Program-made: the position numbers and the translations under genes
DNA from: Balneolales bacterium
Lineage (GTDB): Bacteria > Bacteroidota > Rhodothermia > Balneolales > Natronogracilivirgulaceae
Direction of reading: 5' to 3'
Assembly (NCBI GenBank): GCA_007131535.1
Contig: SLQI01000494.1
Span: 1-13,133, forward strand
Length of the DNA: 13,133 nt
The notes under the pieces: model-generated
Databases searched by the model: none
Seen by the model: only the letters and a program-made list of their open reading frames with translations
What the model was told of the DNA's origin: nothing
In this document: in pieces, positions 6,156 to 13,103 of the stretch
How the letters are laid out: each line of letters starts with the position of its first letter
Position numbering within the stretch: position 1 is the first letter of the stretch

Positions 6156-7643
6156 TCAGGGTGTTAACGTGAATGTAAAGGATTTTCCGCCGATTTTATA
6201 GGTGGTACCTTGAGGGGCATCCTCAATGGTAATATCTACCTCGGCCAGCCGGTCGCGGATACGGTCGGCAGTTTCAAAATCGCGATGACTGCGGGCTTTT
6301 TGACGAATTTCCAGCAGTAACTCAATGGCCTGATGCAGCCGTCGGCGGTCTTCTTCGCCACCGCTCCCGGCCTCATCCGGCCAGAGCCCCAGCACCTCGT
6401 CGGCCAGCATCTTTAGTTCCCCTGCCAGCTCATCAACATTGGAGGGGGGATTCCCATCGTTAATTTGCTTGCGGACCGACCTCAGTTGTTCAAAAAAGGT
6501 TCCGATGGCTCTTGCGGTGTTGAAATCATCATTCAGGCATGCTTTCACCTCATCCACAAATGCAGGAATATCGAAAGGCGACCCGCTGCCCGGTTCGGCT
6601 TCATCAATGGCGCGGAATATCTCGTGCAGGTTTTTCAACCCGGATTCAGCCGCGGCAAGTGCTTCTTCGGAGAAATCGGTAGTACTTCGGTAGTGGCTTT
6701 GAAGCAGAAAAAAACGAATGACATCCGCCGGCCATTTACGTGAAAGCAGCTGGTGATCCCCTTCAAAAAACTGGGGCAGACTGATCGCATTTCCAAGCGA
6801 CTTTCCCATCTTTTGCCCGTTAAGGGTAACCATGTTGTTGTGCATCCAGTATCGCACAAAGGGCTTTTCATGCGCCGCCTCGCACTGGGCGATTTCCGAC
6901 TCGTGGTGCGGAAATTGATTTTCAAGCCCGCCGCCGTGAATGTCGATGGTCTGGCCCAGATACCGGGTGGACATCGCCGAGCACTCGATATGCCAGCCGG
7001 GATAACCCATGCCCCACGGCGATCGCCATTTCATAATGTGCGAGGGGTCGGCTTTTTTCCACAGGGCGAAATCTTCCGGGTTGCGTTTATCACCGGCCGT
7101 TTCGACACGCACACCGGCTTCAGCTTCTTCAAGACTGCGACCGCTCAGTTTGCCGTAACCTTCAAAAGAACGGATATCAAAATAGACATTACCCTCGGTT
7201 TCATAGGCGTGCCCGCGCTCGATCAGCGCTTCAATCATTTCAATCTGTTCGGGGATATGCCCGGTAGCCCGGGGAGCAATATCCGGGCGTTTGACGTTTA
7301 GCCGGTCCATTGCGTCAAAATAGCTCCACATATATTTATCGGCTACCTCCATCGGTTCCAGCCGTTCAATGCGGGATTGCTTTTCAAGTTTATCCTCACC
7401 TTCATCAGCATCGTCGGTGAGATGGCCGACATCCGTAATGTTTTGTACATACCGTACTTTATAGCCCAGATAGCGCAAATACCGCACTACCACATCAAAG
7501 GCAACGTAGCTTTTGGCGTGCCCCAGGTGAGGATCCCCATAAACGGTCGGGCCGCATACGTAAATAGATACAAACCCCGGTTTAAGGGGTTCAAAAATTT
7601 CTTTTTCTTTGGTAAGCGTATTGTAAATATATAGTTGATCCAT
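6156..7643 (-). CDS. cysS: Cysteinyl-tRNA synthetase
   Basis: A 495-residue class I aminoacyl-tRNA synthetase that charges tRNA-Cys. The HIGH motif is HLGH (39-42), after CGPTVYG, whose Cys30 is the first zinc ligand. The remaining zinc ligands fit Cys221 (in WHIEC), His246 and Glu250, with spacing as in the E. coli enzyme. The KMSKS loop reads KMGKS (278-282), a substitution of Gly for Ser. The C-terminal part (about 310-495) holds the DALR-type helical domain and a tRNA-binding tail. I place the start at ATG 7643; the frame also opens one codon earlier at a TTG (7646), which is less likely. It is the first gene of a leftward group with lgt and perhaps the phosphohexomutase. Length is normal (460-500). 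Confidence 0.97.
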   Translation of the reverse strand: MDQLYIYNTLTKEKEIFEPLKPGFVSIYVCGPTVYGDPHLGHAKSYVAFDVVVRYLRYLGYKVRYVQNITDVGHLTDDADEGEDKLEKQSRIERLEPMEVADKYMWSYFDAMDRLNVKRPDIAPRATGHIPEQIEMIEALIERGHAYETEGNVYFDIRSFEGYGKLSGRSLEEAEAGVRVETAGDKRNPEDFALWKKADPSHIMKWRSPWGMGYPGWHIECSAMSTRYLGQTIDIHGGGLENQFPHHESEIAQCEAAHEKPFVRYWMHNNMVTLNGQKMGKSLGNAISLPQFFEGDHQLLSRKWPADVIRFFLLQSHYRSTTDFSEEALAAAESGLKNLHEIFRAIDEAEPGSGSPFDIPAFVDEVKACLNDDFNTARAIGTFFEQLRSVRKQINDGNPPSNVDELAGELKMLADEVLGLWPDEAGSGGEEDRRRLHQAIELLLEIRQKARSHRDFETADRIRDRLAEVDITIEDAPQGTTYKIGGKSFTFTLTP

Positions 7644-8097
7644 CAAACTGATTTTATAACTGCCCGCAGCAAAATACTTTAATTGTAGAATTGATCAAGA
7701 TACAAAAGCTGAATGCAGTTGGTAAAACGTGTATTACAAATAATATTCCATACCCGAAGGTTTTGCCAAACCTTCAATCAGAAAACGCAGTCGGAAGAAC
7801 GGACAACATGTTAATTACGTGTTTAGCTATGCACATCATTCGGGAGCCGGAATTGAGAAAAAGATTTATTATGTTTTCAGGGTGATCTGAGTACGTAAAA
7901 AATCTCTATGGTCAGTGCATATGATTCAAACTCTTCGAACCGATTCATTTGGATGATTTTCAAATTACGAAGTATTAATCCGCTTCATTGAAGCATAATC
8001 TCTGATTTCGGCTATACCCCCGATCAAATCAGGATAGCAATGCCATTTATAATCAAAGTCTATAGAAATACATCAAACAATACAGACATAAAATAAG
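7644..8097. other. Divergent intergenic region between cysS and the S9 peptidase
   Basis: This 454-base gap must hold promoters for both flanking genes, which point away from each other. I see no clear TTG/TAnnTTTG pair on either strand. A perfect hairpin GAAGGTTT-TGCC-AAACCTTC sits at 7756-7775 without a T-run on either side, so it is not a standard terminator. A 64-codon frame at 7691-7885 opens with TTG, has no ribosome site or family resemblance, and I do not count it as a gene. Confidence 0.6.
7756..7775. other. Perfect 8-bp hairpin in the divergent region
   Basis: GAAGGTTT and AAACCTTC pair around a TGCC loop. No T-run follows on either strand. Being a perfect short palindrome between two divergent genes it could be a regulator-binding site as well as an RNA hairpin. 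Its distance from the S9 start is about 320 bases and from the cysS start about 110 bases. Confidence 0.35.
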
Positions 8098-10938
8098 ATG
8101 AAACATTTACTAATCGCTGTTACCGTTATGTTTGCCTCTTGTGCCGCAGTCGGCCAGGTGGCAGAGGATGAAAAAAAGCCGCTTGATCACTATGTTTTCG
8201 ATAAGTGGCAGGGAATTTCCAATCACACGCTTTCGCATGAAGGGGATTATGTGTTGTATGAGCTTAATCCCCAGGAAGGAGACGGGAACCTGATCGTCCG
8301 CGACCTCAGCTCCGCTGCGGATGACTCCCTGGCTCGCGGGGAGCGTTTTGAACTGAGTTACGATTCCGAAACGCTCGTCTACTTCATTGCCACGCCTTAC
8401 GAAAAAGAGCGTGAGGCAAAAATAGAAGGGAAAAATCCCAATGAGGAGTTTGTCGATACGCTGGGTATCTATTCTATGAACAGCGGCGAGCTGGAAAAAA
8501 TCGCCGGGGTGGATTCCTACAAGATACCGGAAAAATCCGGAAAGTGGCTCGCGTATCATTTTGATCGTCCGGAGGATGAAGAGGAACACGACAACGAAAC
8601 AGAAGAAGATACCAACCGGAGCGCACAGGATGAGGCCGACGAAAACGGTGAATCCCTGACCGACCTGGTGCTGCGTAATCTGGAGACCGGGGAAGAGACG
8701 GTTTTTCCACACGTGAAAGATTATCATTTCTCCAAACACGGGGAGCGGCTTGTATTTCAAACCGGGAAAAATGACAGCCTCGAACTTGCCGGCGTGCATG
8801 TGTATGATCTGGATGAAGGCCAACAAACGACCATCAGCTCCGAACTGGCCGATTACCGTTCCGTAACCCTGGATTCTACAGCCACCCAGGTAGCATTTCT
8901 GGCCAATCCGGATACGACTGAAGCCGAGGAAAACGACAATGACGAGCCGGTCTATTACAATCTGTATTACTGGAATGATGAACTCCAGGAAGCCGGCATT
9001 GCAGCTGATACCGCATCAGAGGCGATGAAAGAAGGGTGGATGATCAATGAATGGGCCAATCCGTCGTTTTCAGAAGATGGCAGCAGGCTGTTATTCGGAA
9101 CCGCACCCGAGCCGATGCAGCGGGATACAACCGTAGAGGAGATTGATATGGCGGAGGTCGATGTCTGGCACTGGCAGGATGAGCAGCTTCAAAGCCGCCA
9201 GCTGGTGCTGAAAGATCAGGAAAAACGCCGAACCTACCGCGCCGTCTATGACATCGACGGGGATGAGTGGATCCAACTGGCCGATAAGGAGATGGAACAT
9301 ATCACAATCCCCGACCGGGGGAATAGTGATTATGCCTATGGGTTTCAGAACCGTCACTACCTGCACCTGCGGCAGTGGAAGGGCTCGCCGGTATTCCGGG
9401 ATGTGTATGTGGTCAACATGGAGACCGGCGAACGAGAGCAGATCATGGAGCGGGAGAAAATCTCCACTACACTTTCGCCCGACGGCAACTACCTGATGTG
9501 GTACGACTACCGGGAAAAAGACTGGTTTACCCATCATTTCGAATCCGGACAGACCACCAATGTTACCGAATATATTGATGTGGCGTTCTATGATGAGAAG
9601 TACGATCGTCCGGAAGAACCGGGCCCGTATGGCATTTCCGGCTGGACCGAAGACGATGAATACGTGGTGATCAACGACCGGTTTGATCTCTGGGTAGTGG
9701 ATCCCGACGGTAATTCTGAACCTCGCATGCTTACCGGAGGAGACGGCCGCGAGCATAAACGGGGATATTCACTGATCCGCCTGGATCGAAGCGCGCGGTA
9801 TTTTCCGGATGATGAAGTTTACCTCCGCGCTATGGATGATGCCGACAAATCAGAAGCGTTCTATCGCACCGACTTTACCCGTTCGGATGCACCTGATGAA
9901 CTCTGGAGGGGAGATTACAACACGTATCATCCCAACCAGGCCGATGACGCCGATGTAGTTATGTTTCGCCTGAGTACGTTTCAGGACTATCCGGATATCT
10001 ACATCTCGGATCTGGATTTCAACAATATTGAGAAGATCTCCGATGCTAACCCGCAGCAGGAAAATTATCTGTGGGGTGATGTAGAGCTGTTCTCCTTTAC
10101 CAGTCTGGATGGCAAAGAACTGGACGGGCTGTTGTATACCCCGGAGGATTACGATCCGGATGAGCAGTATCCCACGATCGTCTACTTTTATGAGCGGGTA
10201 TCCGACCGCCTGCATAATCATCGTGTGCCGGCTCCTTCCGCGTCAACCATAACCCCGGCTTTTTATACCAGCAGGGGATATGTCGTGGCGATGCCGGATA
10301 TAGCCTACAAAGAAGGCTATCCCGGTAAAAGCGCAGAAAATGCCGTAAATGCGATGACCACCCATCTGATTAACGAAGGGGTTATTGATCCCGACCGTGT
10401 AGCCCTACAGGGGCAGAGCTGGGGCGGCTATCAGATTGCGCATATTATCGCGCACTCCGATATGTACACGGCGGCTATGGCCGGTGCGCCGGTGGTAAAT
10501 ATGACCAGCGCCTACGGCGGCATAAGATGGGCAAGTGGTTTGAACCGGCAGTTTCAGTATGAGCGCACCCAGAGCCGGATCGGAAAGTCTCTTTGGGAGC
10601 GCCCGATGCACTATCTGGAAAACTCTCCGCTGTTCTATGCGGATAATGTAACCACCCCGCTTCTGATGATGCACAATGATGCGGATGGCGCGGTTCCGTG
10701 GTATCAGGGGATCGAGTTTTTTACAGCACTCAGAAGGCTCGAACAACCCGTTTGGATGCTTAATTATAATGATGAAGCGCATAACCTGCGGGAACGTGTG
10801 AACCGTAAAGACCTCTCCCGCCGCATGCAGCAGTTCTTCGATCACTACCTGATGGATGAACCTATGCCGGTATGGATGAAATACGGCGTGCCGGCCGTCG
10901 AAAAAGGCAAGCACCAGGGCTTCGATCTGGTAGATTGA
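8098..10938 (+). CDS. Secreted S9-family (prolyl oligopeptidase/DPP-like) serine peptidase
   Basis: A 946-residue exported peptidase of clan SC, family S9. Residues 1-20 form a signal peptide (LLIAVTVMFASCAAVGQ); the FASC cysteine leaves open whether it is released or lipid-anchored. A long beta-propeller-like region follows (about 30-655), with repeated YxxD/SPDG-type blade motifs. The alpha/beta-hydrolase catalytic domain starts near 662. The triad is Ser774 in GQSWGGY, Asp863 in HNDADGAVPW, and His895 in DEAHNL, all intact. A strongly acidic linker lies at 156-185 within the propeller. The length and the HND-x-DGAVPWYQGIE context match large S9 peptidases I recall from Bacteroidota. It likely digests short, perhaps proline-containing, peptides in the periplasm; the exact specificity is not readable. 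It stands alone and ends in a long hairpin. Confidence 0.93.
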   Translation: MKHLLIAVTVMFASCAAVGQVAEDEKKPLDHYVFDKWQGISNHTLSHEGDYVLYELNPQEGDGNLIVRDLSSAADDSLARGERFELSYDSETLVYFIATPYEKEREAKIEGKNPNEEFVDTLGIYSMNSGELEKIAGVDSYKIPEKSGKWLAYHFDRPEDEEEHDNETEEDTNRSAQDEADENGESLTDLVLRNLETGEETVFPHVKDYHFSKHGERLVFQTGKNDSLELAGVHVYDLDEGQQTTISSELADYRSVTLDSTATQVAFLANPDTTEAEENDNDEPVYYNLYYWNDELQEAGIAADTASEAMKEGWMINEWANPSFSEDGSRLLFGTAPEPMQRDTTVEEIDMAEVDVWHWQDEQLQSRQLVLKDQEKRRTYRAVYDIDGDEWIQLADKEMEHITIPDRGNSDYAYGFQNRHYLHLRQWKGSPVFRDVYVVNMETGEREQIMEREKISTTLSPDGNYLMWYDYREKDWFTHHFESGQTTNVTEYIDVAFYDEKYDRPEEPGPYGISGWTEDDEYVVINDRFDLWVVDPDGNSEPRMLTGGDGREHKRGYSLIRLDRSARYFPDDEVYLRAMDDADKSEAFYRTDFTRSDAPDELWRGDYNTYHPNQADDADVVMFRLSTFQDYPDIYISDLDFNNIEKISDANPQQENYLWGDVELFSFTSLDGKELDGLLYTPEDYDPDEQYPTIVYFYERVSDRLHNHRVPAPSASTITPAFYTSRGYVVAMPDIAYKEGYPGKSAENAVNAMTTHLINEGVIDPDRVALQGQSWGGYQIAHIIAHSDMYTAAMAGAPVVNMTSAYGGIRWASGLNRQFQYERTQSRIGKSLWERPMHYLENSPLFYADNVTTPLLMMHNDADGAVPWYQGIEFFTALRRLEQPVWMLNYNDEAHNLRERVNRKDLSRRMQQFFDHYLMDEPMPVWMKYGVPAVEKGKHQGFDLVD

Positions 10939-10946
10939 TGACATAG

Positions 10947-11008
10947 CGGTCTGCCCGCCCCGAGAGAAAATTCGATTTACTTACCTTTCAATGGGGGCGG
11001 GCTGACCG
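10947..11008 (+). terminator. GC-rich long hairpin after the S9 peptidase
   Basis: CGGTCTGCCCGCCCC (10947-10961) pairs with GGGGCGGGCTGACCG (10994-11008) over 15 positions with one mismatch, leaving a 32-base AT-rich loop. It begins 9 bases after the peptidase stop and is followed by a weak T-tract (TTTGCTT). This would end or attenuate transcription before the MOSC gene 36 bases on. The large loop and broken T-run make it an unusual terminator. Confidence 0.5.
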
Positions 11009-11043
11009 TTTGCTTAAATGCTAATTTCAAACAATTACTTCTG

Positions 11044-11520
11044 ATGAATATCGCTCATTTCGGCTCTATAATAGCCATCTACATTGCGCCAGAGGAAGGC
11101 GCGCCGACAGTTGAGCGGTCGCAAGTCCGTGCTGTACCGGGTTTGGGGCTGGAAGGGGATCGCAATTTCATCAAACAAAAACAACACCCTCCGGAAAAAC
11201 GCAAACCGGCCAAAGAGCTGACCCTCATTGAAATTGAAAACATTGAGCGGCTCCAAAACGAATACGGATTTCCGGAAGTCAAGCCGGGGGAGCTGCGCCG
11301 GAACATCATCACCCGGGATGTACCCTTAAATGACCTGGTCGGAAAGCGATTTGAAATCGGCGAAGTTGAAGTGGAAGGACTCGAACTGTGCGAACCCTGC
11401 CGCTACCTCGAAAAACTCACCGGCAAAAAAGTGATGAAACCCCTCATCCACCGAGGCGGTCTGCGGTGCCGGATTCTGACGGAAGGTATTATCCGGAAGG
11501 AAGACCGGATTTCGGTTTGA
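11044..11520 (+). CDS. MOSC-domain protein
   Basis: A 158-residue stand-alone MOSC domain (MOCO sulfurase C-terminal), the fold that binds molybdenum cofactor or handles sulfur in MOCO-related enzymes and in YiiM/YuaD-like proteins. Supporting features: GLGLEGDR (33-40), the LTLIEIENIE segment (59-68), PGELRRNIIT (81-90), the conserved cysteine region LCEPCRYLEKLTG with Cys116 and Cys119, HRGG with His136, and the C-terminal ILTEGIIRKED turn. The order matches the MOSC family, and the length is normal for single-domain members. The first 15 residues form a strand as usual. No Shine-Dalgarno sequence is seen before ATG 11044. A molybdopterin adenylyltransferase gene lies convergent 660 bases downstream. 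Specific substrate unknown. Confidence 0.88.
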   Translation: MNIAHFGSIIAIYIAPEEGAPTVERSQVRAVPGLGLEGDRNFIKQKQHPPEKRKPAKELTLIEIENIERLQNEYGFPEVKPGELRRNIITRDVPLNDLVGKRFEIGEVEVEGLELCEPCRYLEKLTGKKVMKPLIHRGGLRCRILTEGIIRKEDRISV

Positions 11521-11535
11521 AAGGTCTCAAAATCA

Positions 11536-11667
11536 CAAATAACAAGCACCAAATTTCAAATAAATTCCAATGCCCAATTTTCAATGACCCAAACCAGCCT
11601 CGGCAACCGTTTGGAATTTGATTAATTGACATTTGGTGCTTATTTGAAATTTGGTACTTGTTATTTG
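11536..11667. repeat. Long inverted repeat of CAAAT-rich type
   Basis: The 28-base left arm (11536-11563, CAAATAACAAG followed by CACCAAATTTCAAATAA) is matched by the reverse complement at 11640-11667 with one mismatch. Weaker similarity continues inward through CCAA and CAATT-rich sequence. About 76 bases separate the arms. The composition, repeats of CAAAT, CCAAAT and TTTGG, matches a repeat type I recall from intergenic DNA of many environmental bacterial genomes. It may fold as a long hairpin or be a small non-autonomous element; no clear target-site duplication is seen. Confidence 0.6.
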
Positions 11668-11706
11668 GAGCTTCCAATTAGTGTGCCACCCGTATCAGGA
11701 TTTTGA

Positions 11707-11773
11707 CCGCGGATCAACGCGGATTGAATACGGATTTTTTGCCACGGATTGACGCGGATGCACACGGATTTTA
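11707..11773. repeat. Tandem repeat built of GCGGAT/CACGGAT units
   Basis: Two copies of a roughly 33-base unit (11707-11740 and 11742-11773), each made of three sub-units of the form CGCGGATNNA. The first reads CCGCGGAT-CAACGCGGAT-TGAATACGGAT with a T-run; the second reads CCACGGAT-TGACGCGGAT-GCACACGGAT with a T-run. Read on the minus strand it gives CIRVNPW-type spurious peptides. Function unknown. Confidence 0.55.
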
Positions 11774-11914
11774 TCGTGAAGTTATTAAAGAGTTTATAAC
11801 TATTGAACACCGTCCGCCAGCCGAGGGCGCCTCTCGTCCGACTACCGTGCGTGTTGCACAACTCTTTCAAAAAAGCTTTTCCCAAAAAATGAAACACTAT
11901 TTAGGCGTTTTTTC

Positions 11915-11937
11915 GCGCGGCGAAGCCGCGCTTTTTT
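11915..11937 (+). terminator. Strong intrinsic terminator
   Basis: GCGCGGC (11915-11921) and GCCGCGC (11925-11931) pair around a GAA loop, followed directly by six T (11932-11937). This is a textbook intrinsic terminator on the + strand; on the other strand the flank is A-rich, so it works in one direction. The nearest upstream + gene is the MOSC gene, ending 394 bases earlier, so either that message has a very long 3' tail or an unannotated transcript ends here. Confidence 0.75.
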
Positions 11938-12017
11938 ACCCCAACAGCCCATGTCATCTCGAGATCCTAATCCCACCTTCGTTGGCACTGTTGAAAAGGT
12001 GACATAAACCTGCATAA

Positions 12018-12055
12018 AAACCTAAACGCCGGCCGAGTGCGTCCCCGCACCGGCC
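12018..12055 (-). terminator. Candidate terminator downstream of mog
   Basis: Read on the minus strand, GGCC-G-GTGCG (from 12055 down) pairs with CGCAC-TC-GGCC (ending at 12031) around a four-base loop, and is followed by an interrupted T-tract (GTTTAGGTTTTT). It lies about 120 bases past the mog stop codon at 12178. The internal bulge and broken T-run make this a moderate call. Confidence 0.4.
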
Positions 12056-12065
12056 CACTATCACC

Positions 12066-12078
12066 ACGCGTCCCGCGT
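12066..12078. other. Short GC hairpin
   Basis: ACGCG (12066-12070) and CGCGT (12074-12078) pair around a TCC loop. It sits 10 bases from the preceding hairpin, and two GTTTATG copies (12084-12090, 12097-12103) follow, with the inverse CATAAAC at 12003-12009. Together they suggest a folded RNA or decayed repeat, but nothing decides it. Confidence 0.25.
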
Positions 12079-12177
12079 CTTAAGTTTATGACCAGTGTTT
12101 ATGCATGCATCGCCCGGTAACCTTCCATAGCACATTTACCCTCATCGCATCAGTTTAGGTGCCCTTCCGGCCTGGTG

Positions 12178-12696
12178 TTAATGCGGCCGGTACGTTTTAT
12201 GTTTTTCGGGGTTCAGGTCAATCCGGGGTGCGCCGATTAAATCGAGGGCATCGGGCACAGCCGGGAGCACAGGCTCCAGACATTCCCGGATTGCTTTCGG
12301 ATTTCCGGGCAGGTTAATGATCAGTGAACTCCCCCGGATACCGGCGGTTTGGCGTGAGAGAATCGCAGTTGGTACAACCTGCAGGGAAACCCGGCGCATA
12401 AGTTCTCCGAAACCGGGAAGCATTTTATCACAGACAGCCTCCGTTACTTCCGGGGTGATATCCCTCGGAGCCGGTCCGGTTCCGCCGGTGGTGCAGATCA
12501 GGCTGCATTGTTTTTGATCGGCATAATCACGCAGGTGCTGCTCCAGCGCATAGCGTTCATCCGGAAGTACGGCATAATGCCATTCCGGGGTTGGCATCAG
12601 CCACTCGGCAAGCACCTCTTTAACAGCCGGACCGGAGCGGTCTTTGTATTCGCCCTTACTTGCCCGGTCGGAAAGAGTCAGAATTCCGGTTCGCAT
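12178..12696 (-). CDS. mog: Molybdopterin adenylyltransferase (MogA/MoaB family)
   Basis: A 172-residue protein that adenylylates molybdopterin, preparing it for molybdate insertion in molybdenum cofactor synthesis. It follows E. coli MogA closely: the GILTLSDRAS opening (4-13), TTGGTGPAPRDITPE (69-83), PGFGELMRR (94-102), VPTAILSRQTAG (108-119), and INLPGNPKAIRECLE (127-141). The two functionally important acidic residues of MogA (Asp49 and Asp82 in E. coli) correspond to Asp46 and Asp79, with the same 33-residue spacing. It is shorter than E. coli MogA (195) because the C-terminal insertion is missing. MoaB is a close relative, but the LSRQ and NLPG-x-PK segments fit MogA better. Cytoplasmic. 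No other molybdenum genes are adjacent except the MOSC gene across the repeat island. Confidence 0.93.
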   Translation of the reverse strand: MRTGILTLSDRASKGEYKDRSGPAVKEVLAEWLMPTPEWHYAVLPDERYALEQHLRDYADQKQCSLICTTGGTGPAPRDITPEVTEAVCDKMLPGFGELMRRVSLQVVPTAILSRQTAGIRGSSLIINLPGNPKAIRECLEPVLPAVPDALDLIGAPRIDLNPEKHKTYRPH

Positions 12697-12773
12697 TATA
12701 CATGAATTAAGGTTTATGATTTTATATACTGAGACGATTCAGCGCCTGTGAGTTCCATAATAACAAAATTCCT

Positions 12774-13103
12774 ATGATCCCGGATTCATTTCATGAATTT
12801 ATAGCTATGAAAGATGAAAAAATCATCTCGATGTTTCGTCTACTGGCTGACCTGATTAAACAGTTAGCATCGTTGGGTGCGATTGTGATTATGGAAGTGG
12901 CTAATCTCAGAAATAAAAAATCCACTCTGACCGGCTCGAATAAACAGGATTTCAAAGTGCGGGATCTTGACTATTATGGATTTTGGGCATTAGCTCACGA
13001 ATTCCGCAATGATCTGTCGATACCGGCAGGTAGTTTCTTTTTGATGATCAAAGGGGCAGGGGCGCTGTCCCCGGATTTGAAACTGAGCCGTCAGAACCCC
13101 TAA
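12774..13103 (+). CDS. Unrecognised small ORF
   Basis: A 109-codon frame I do not recognise. ATG 12774 or the in-frame ATG 12807 could start it; neither has a clear ribosome binding site. The product has a hydrophobic stretch (about 22-42, FRLLADLIKQLASLGAIVIM) that could be an amphipathic or membrane-associated helix, a basic central part (NLRNKKSTLTGSNKQ), then aromatic DYYGFWALAHEF. It lies divergent from mog with 77 bases between. Codon use is not clearly different from that of real genes nearby, but there is no motif to support function, and it may be a chance frame. Confidence 0.35.
   Translation: MIPDSFHEFIAMKDEKIISMFRLLADLIKQLASLGAIVIMEVANLRNKKSTLTGSNKQDFKVRDLDYYGFWALAHEFRNDLSIPAGSFFLMIKGAGALSPDLKLSRQNP

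Larger units (their letters stand above)
11521..12177. other. Repeat-rich intergenic island
   Basis: This 657-base stretch lies between two convergent genes (MOSC and mog) and holds no convincing gene. It contains a long inverted repeat (11536-11667), a tandem GCGGAT-type repeat (11707-11773), a strong terminator (11915-11937) and GC-rich hairpins (12031-12078), each listed separately. The reading frames that cross it (11661-11897 minus, 11703-12002 plus) are translations of the repeats. Confidence 0.65.

Noticed and set aside
6753..7301. 182-codon plus-strand frame opposite cysS
   Set aside because: Antisense shadow of a clear cysteinyl-tRNA synthetase gene.
7691..7885. 64-codon frame in the cysS/S9 divergent region
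   Set aside because: TTG start, no ribosome site, no recognised motif, and the region should contain promoters.
8048..8053. TATAAT hexamer before the S9 gene
   Set aside because: No -35 at the right distance, and Bacteroidota-type promoters use TAnnTTTG; AT-rich DNA gives such hexamers by chance.
8110..8826. Long minus-strand frames opposite the S9 peptidase (also 9091-9756 and 10405-10944)
   Set aside because: All are antisense to an intact peptidase gene, with hydrophobic skewed composition typical of shadow frames.
11536..11773. CRISPR array
   Set aside because: Repeats are inverted or only two imperfect tandem copies, with no regular unique spacers and no cas genes nearby.
11661..12002. 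Minus (11661-11897) and plus (11703-12002) frames across the repeat island
   Set aside because: They translate the GCGGAT repeat and read through a strong terminator; the CIRVNPW-type peptide is a familiar artefact of this repeat.
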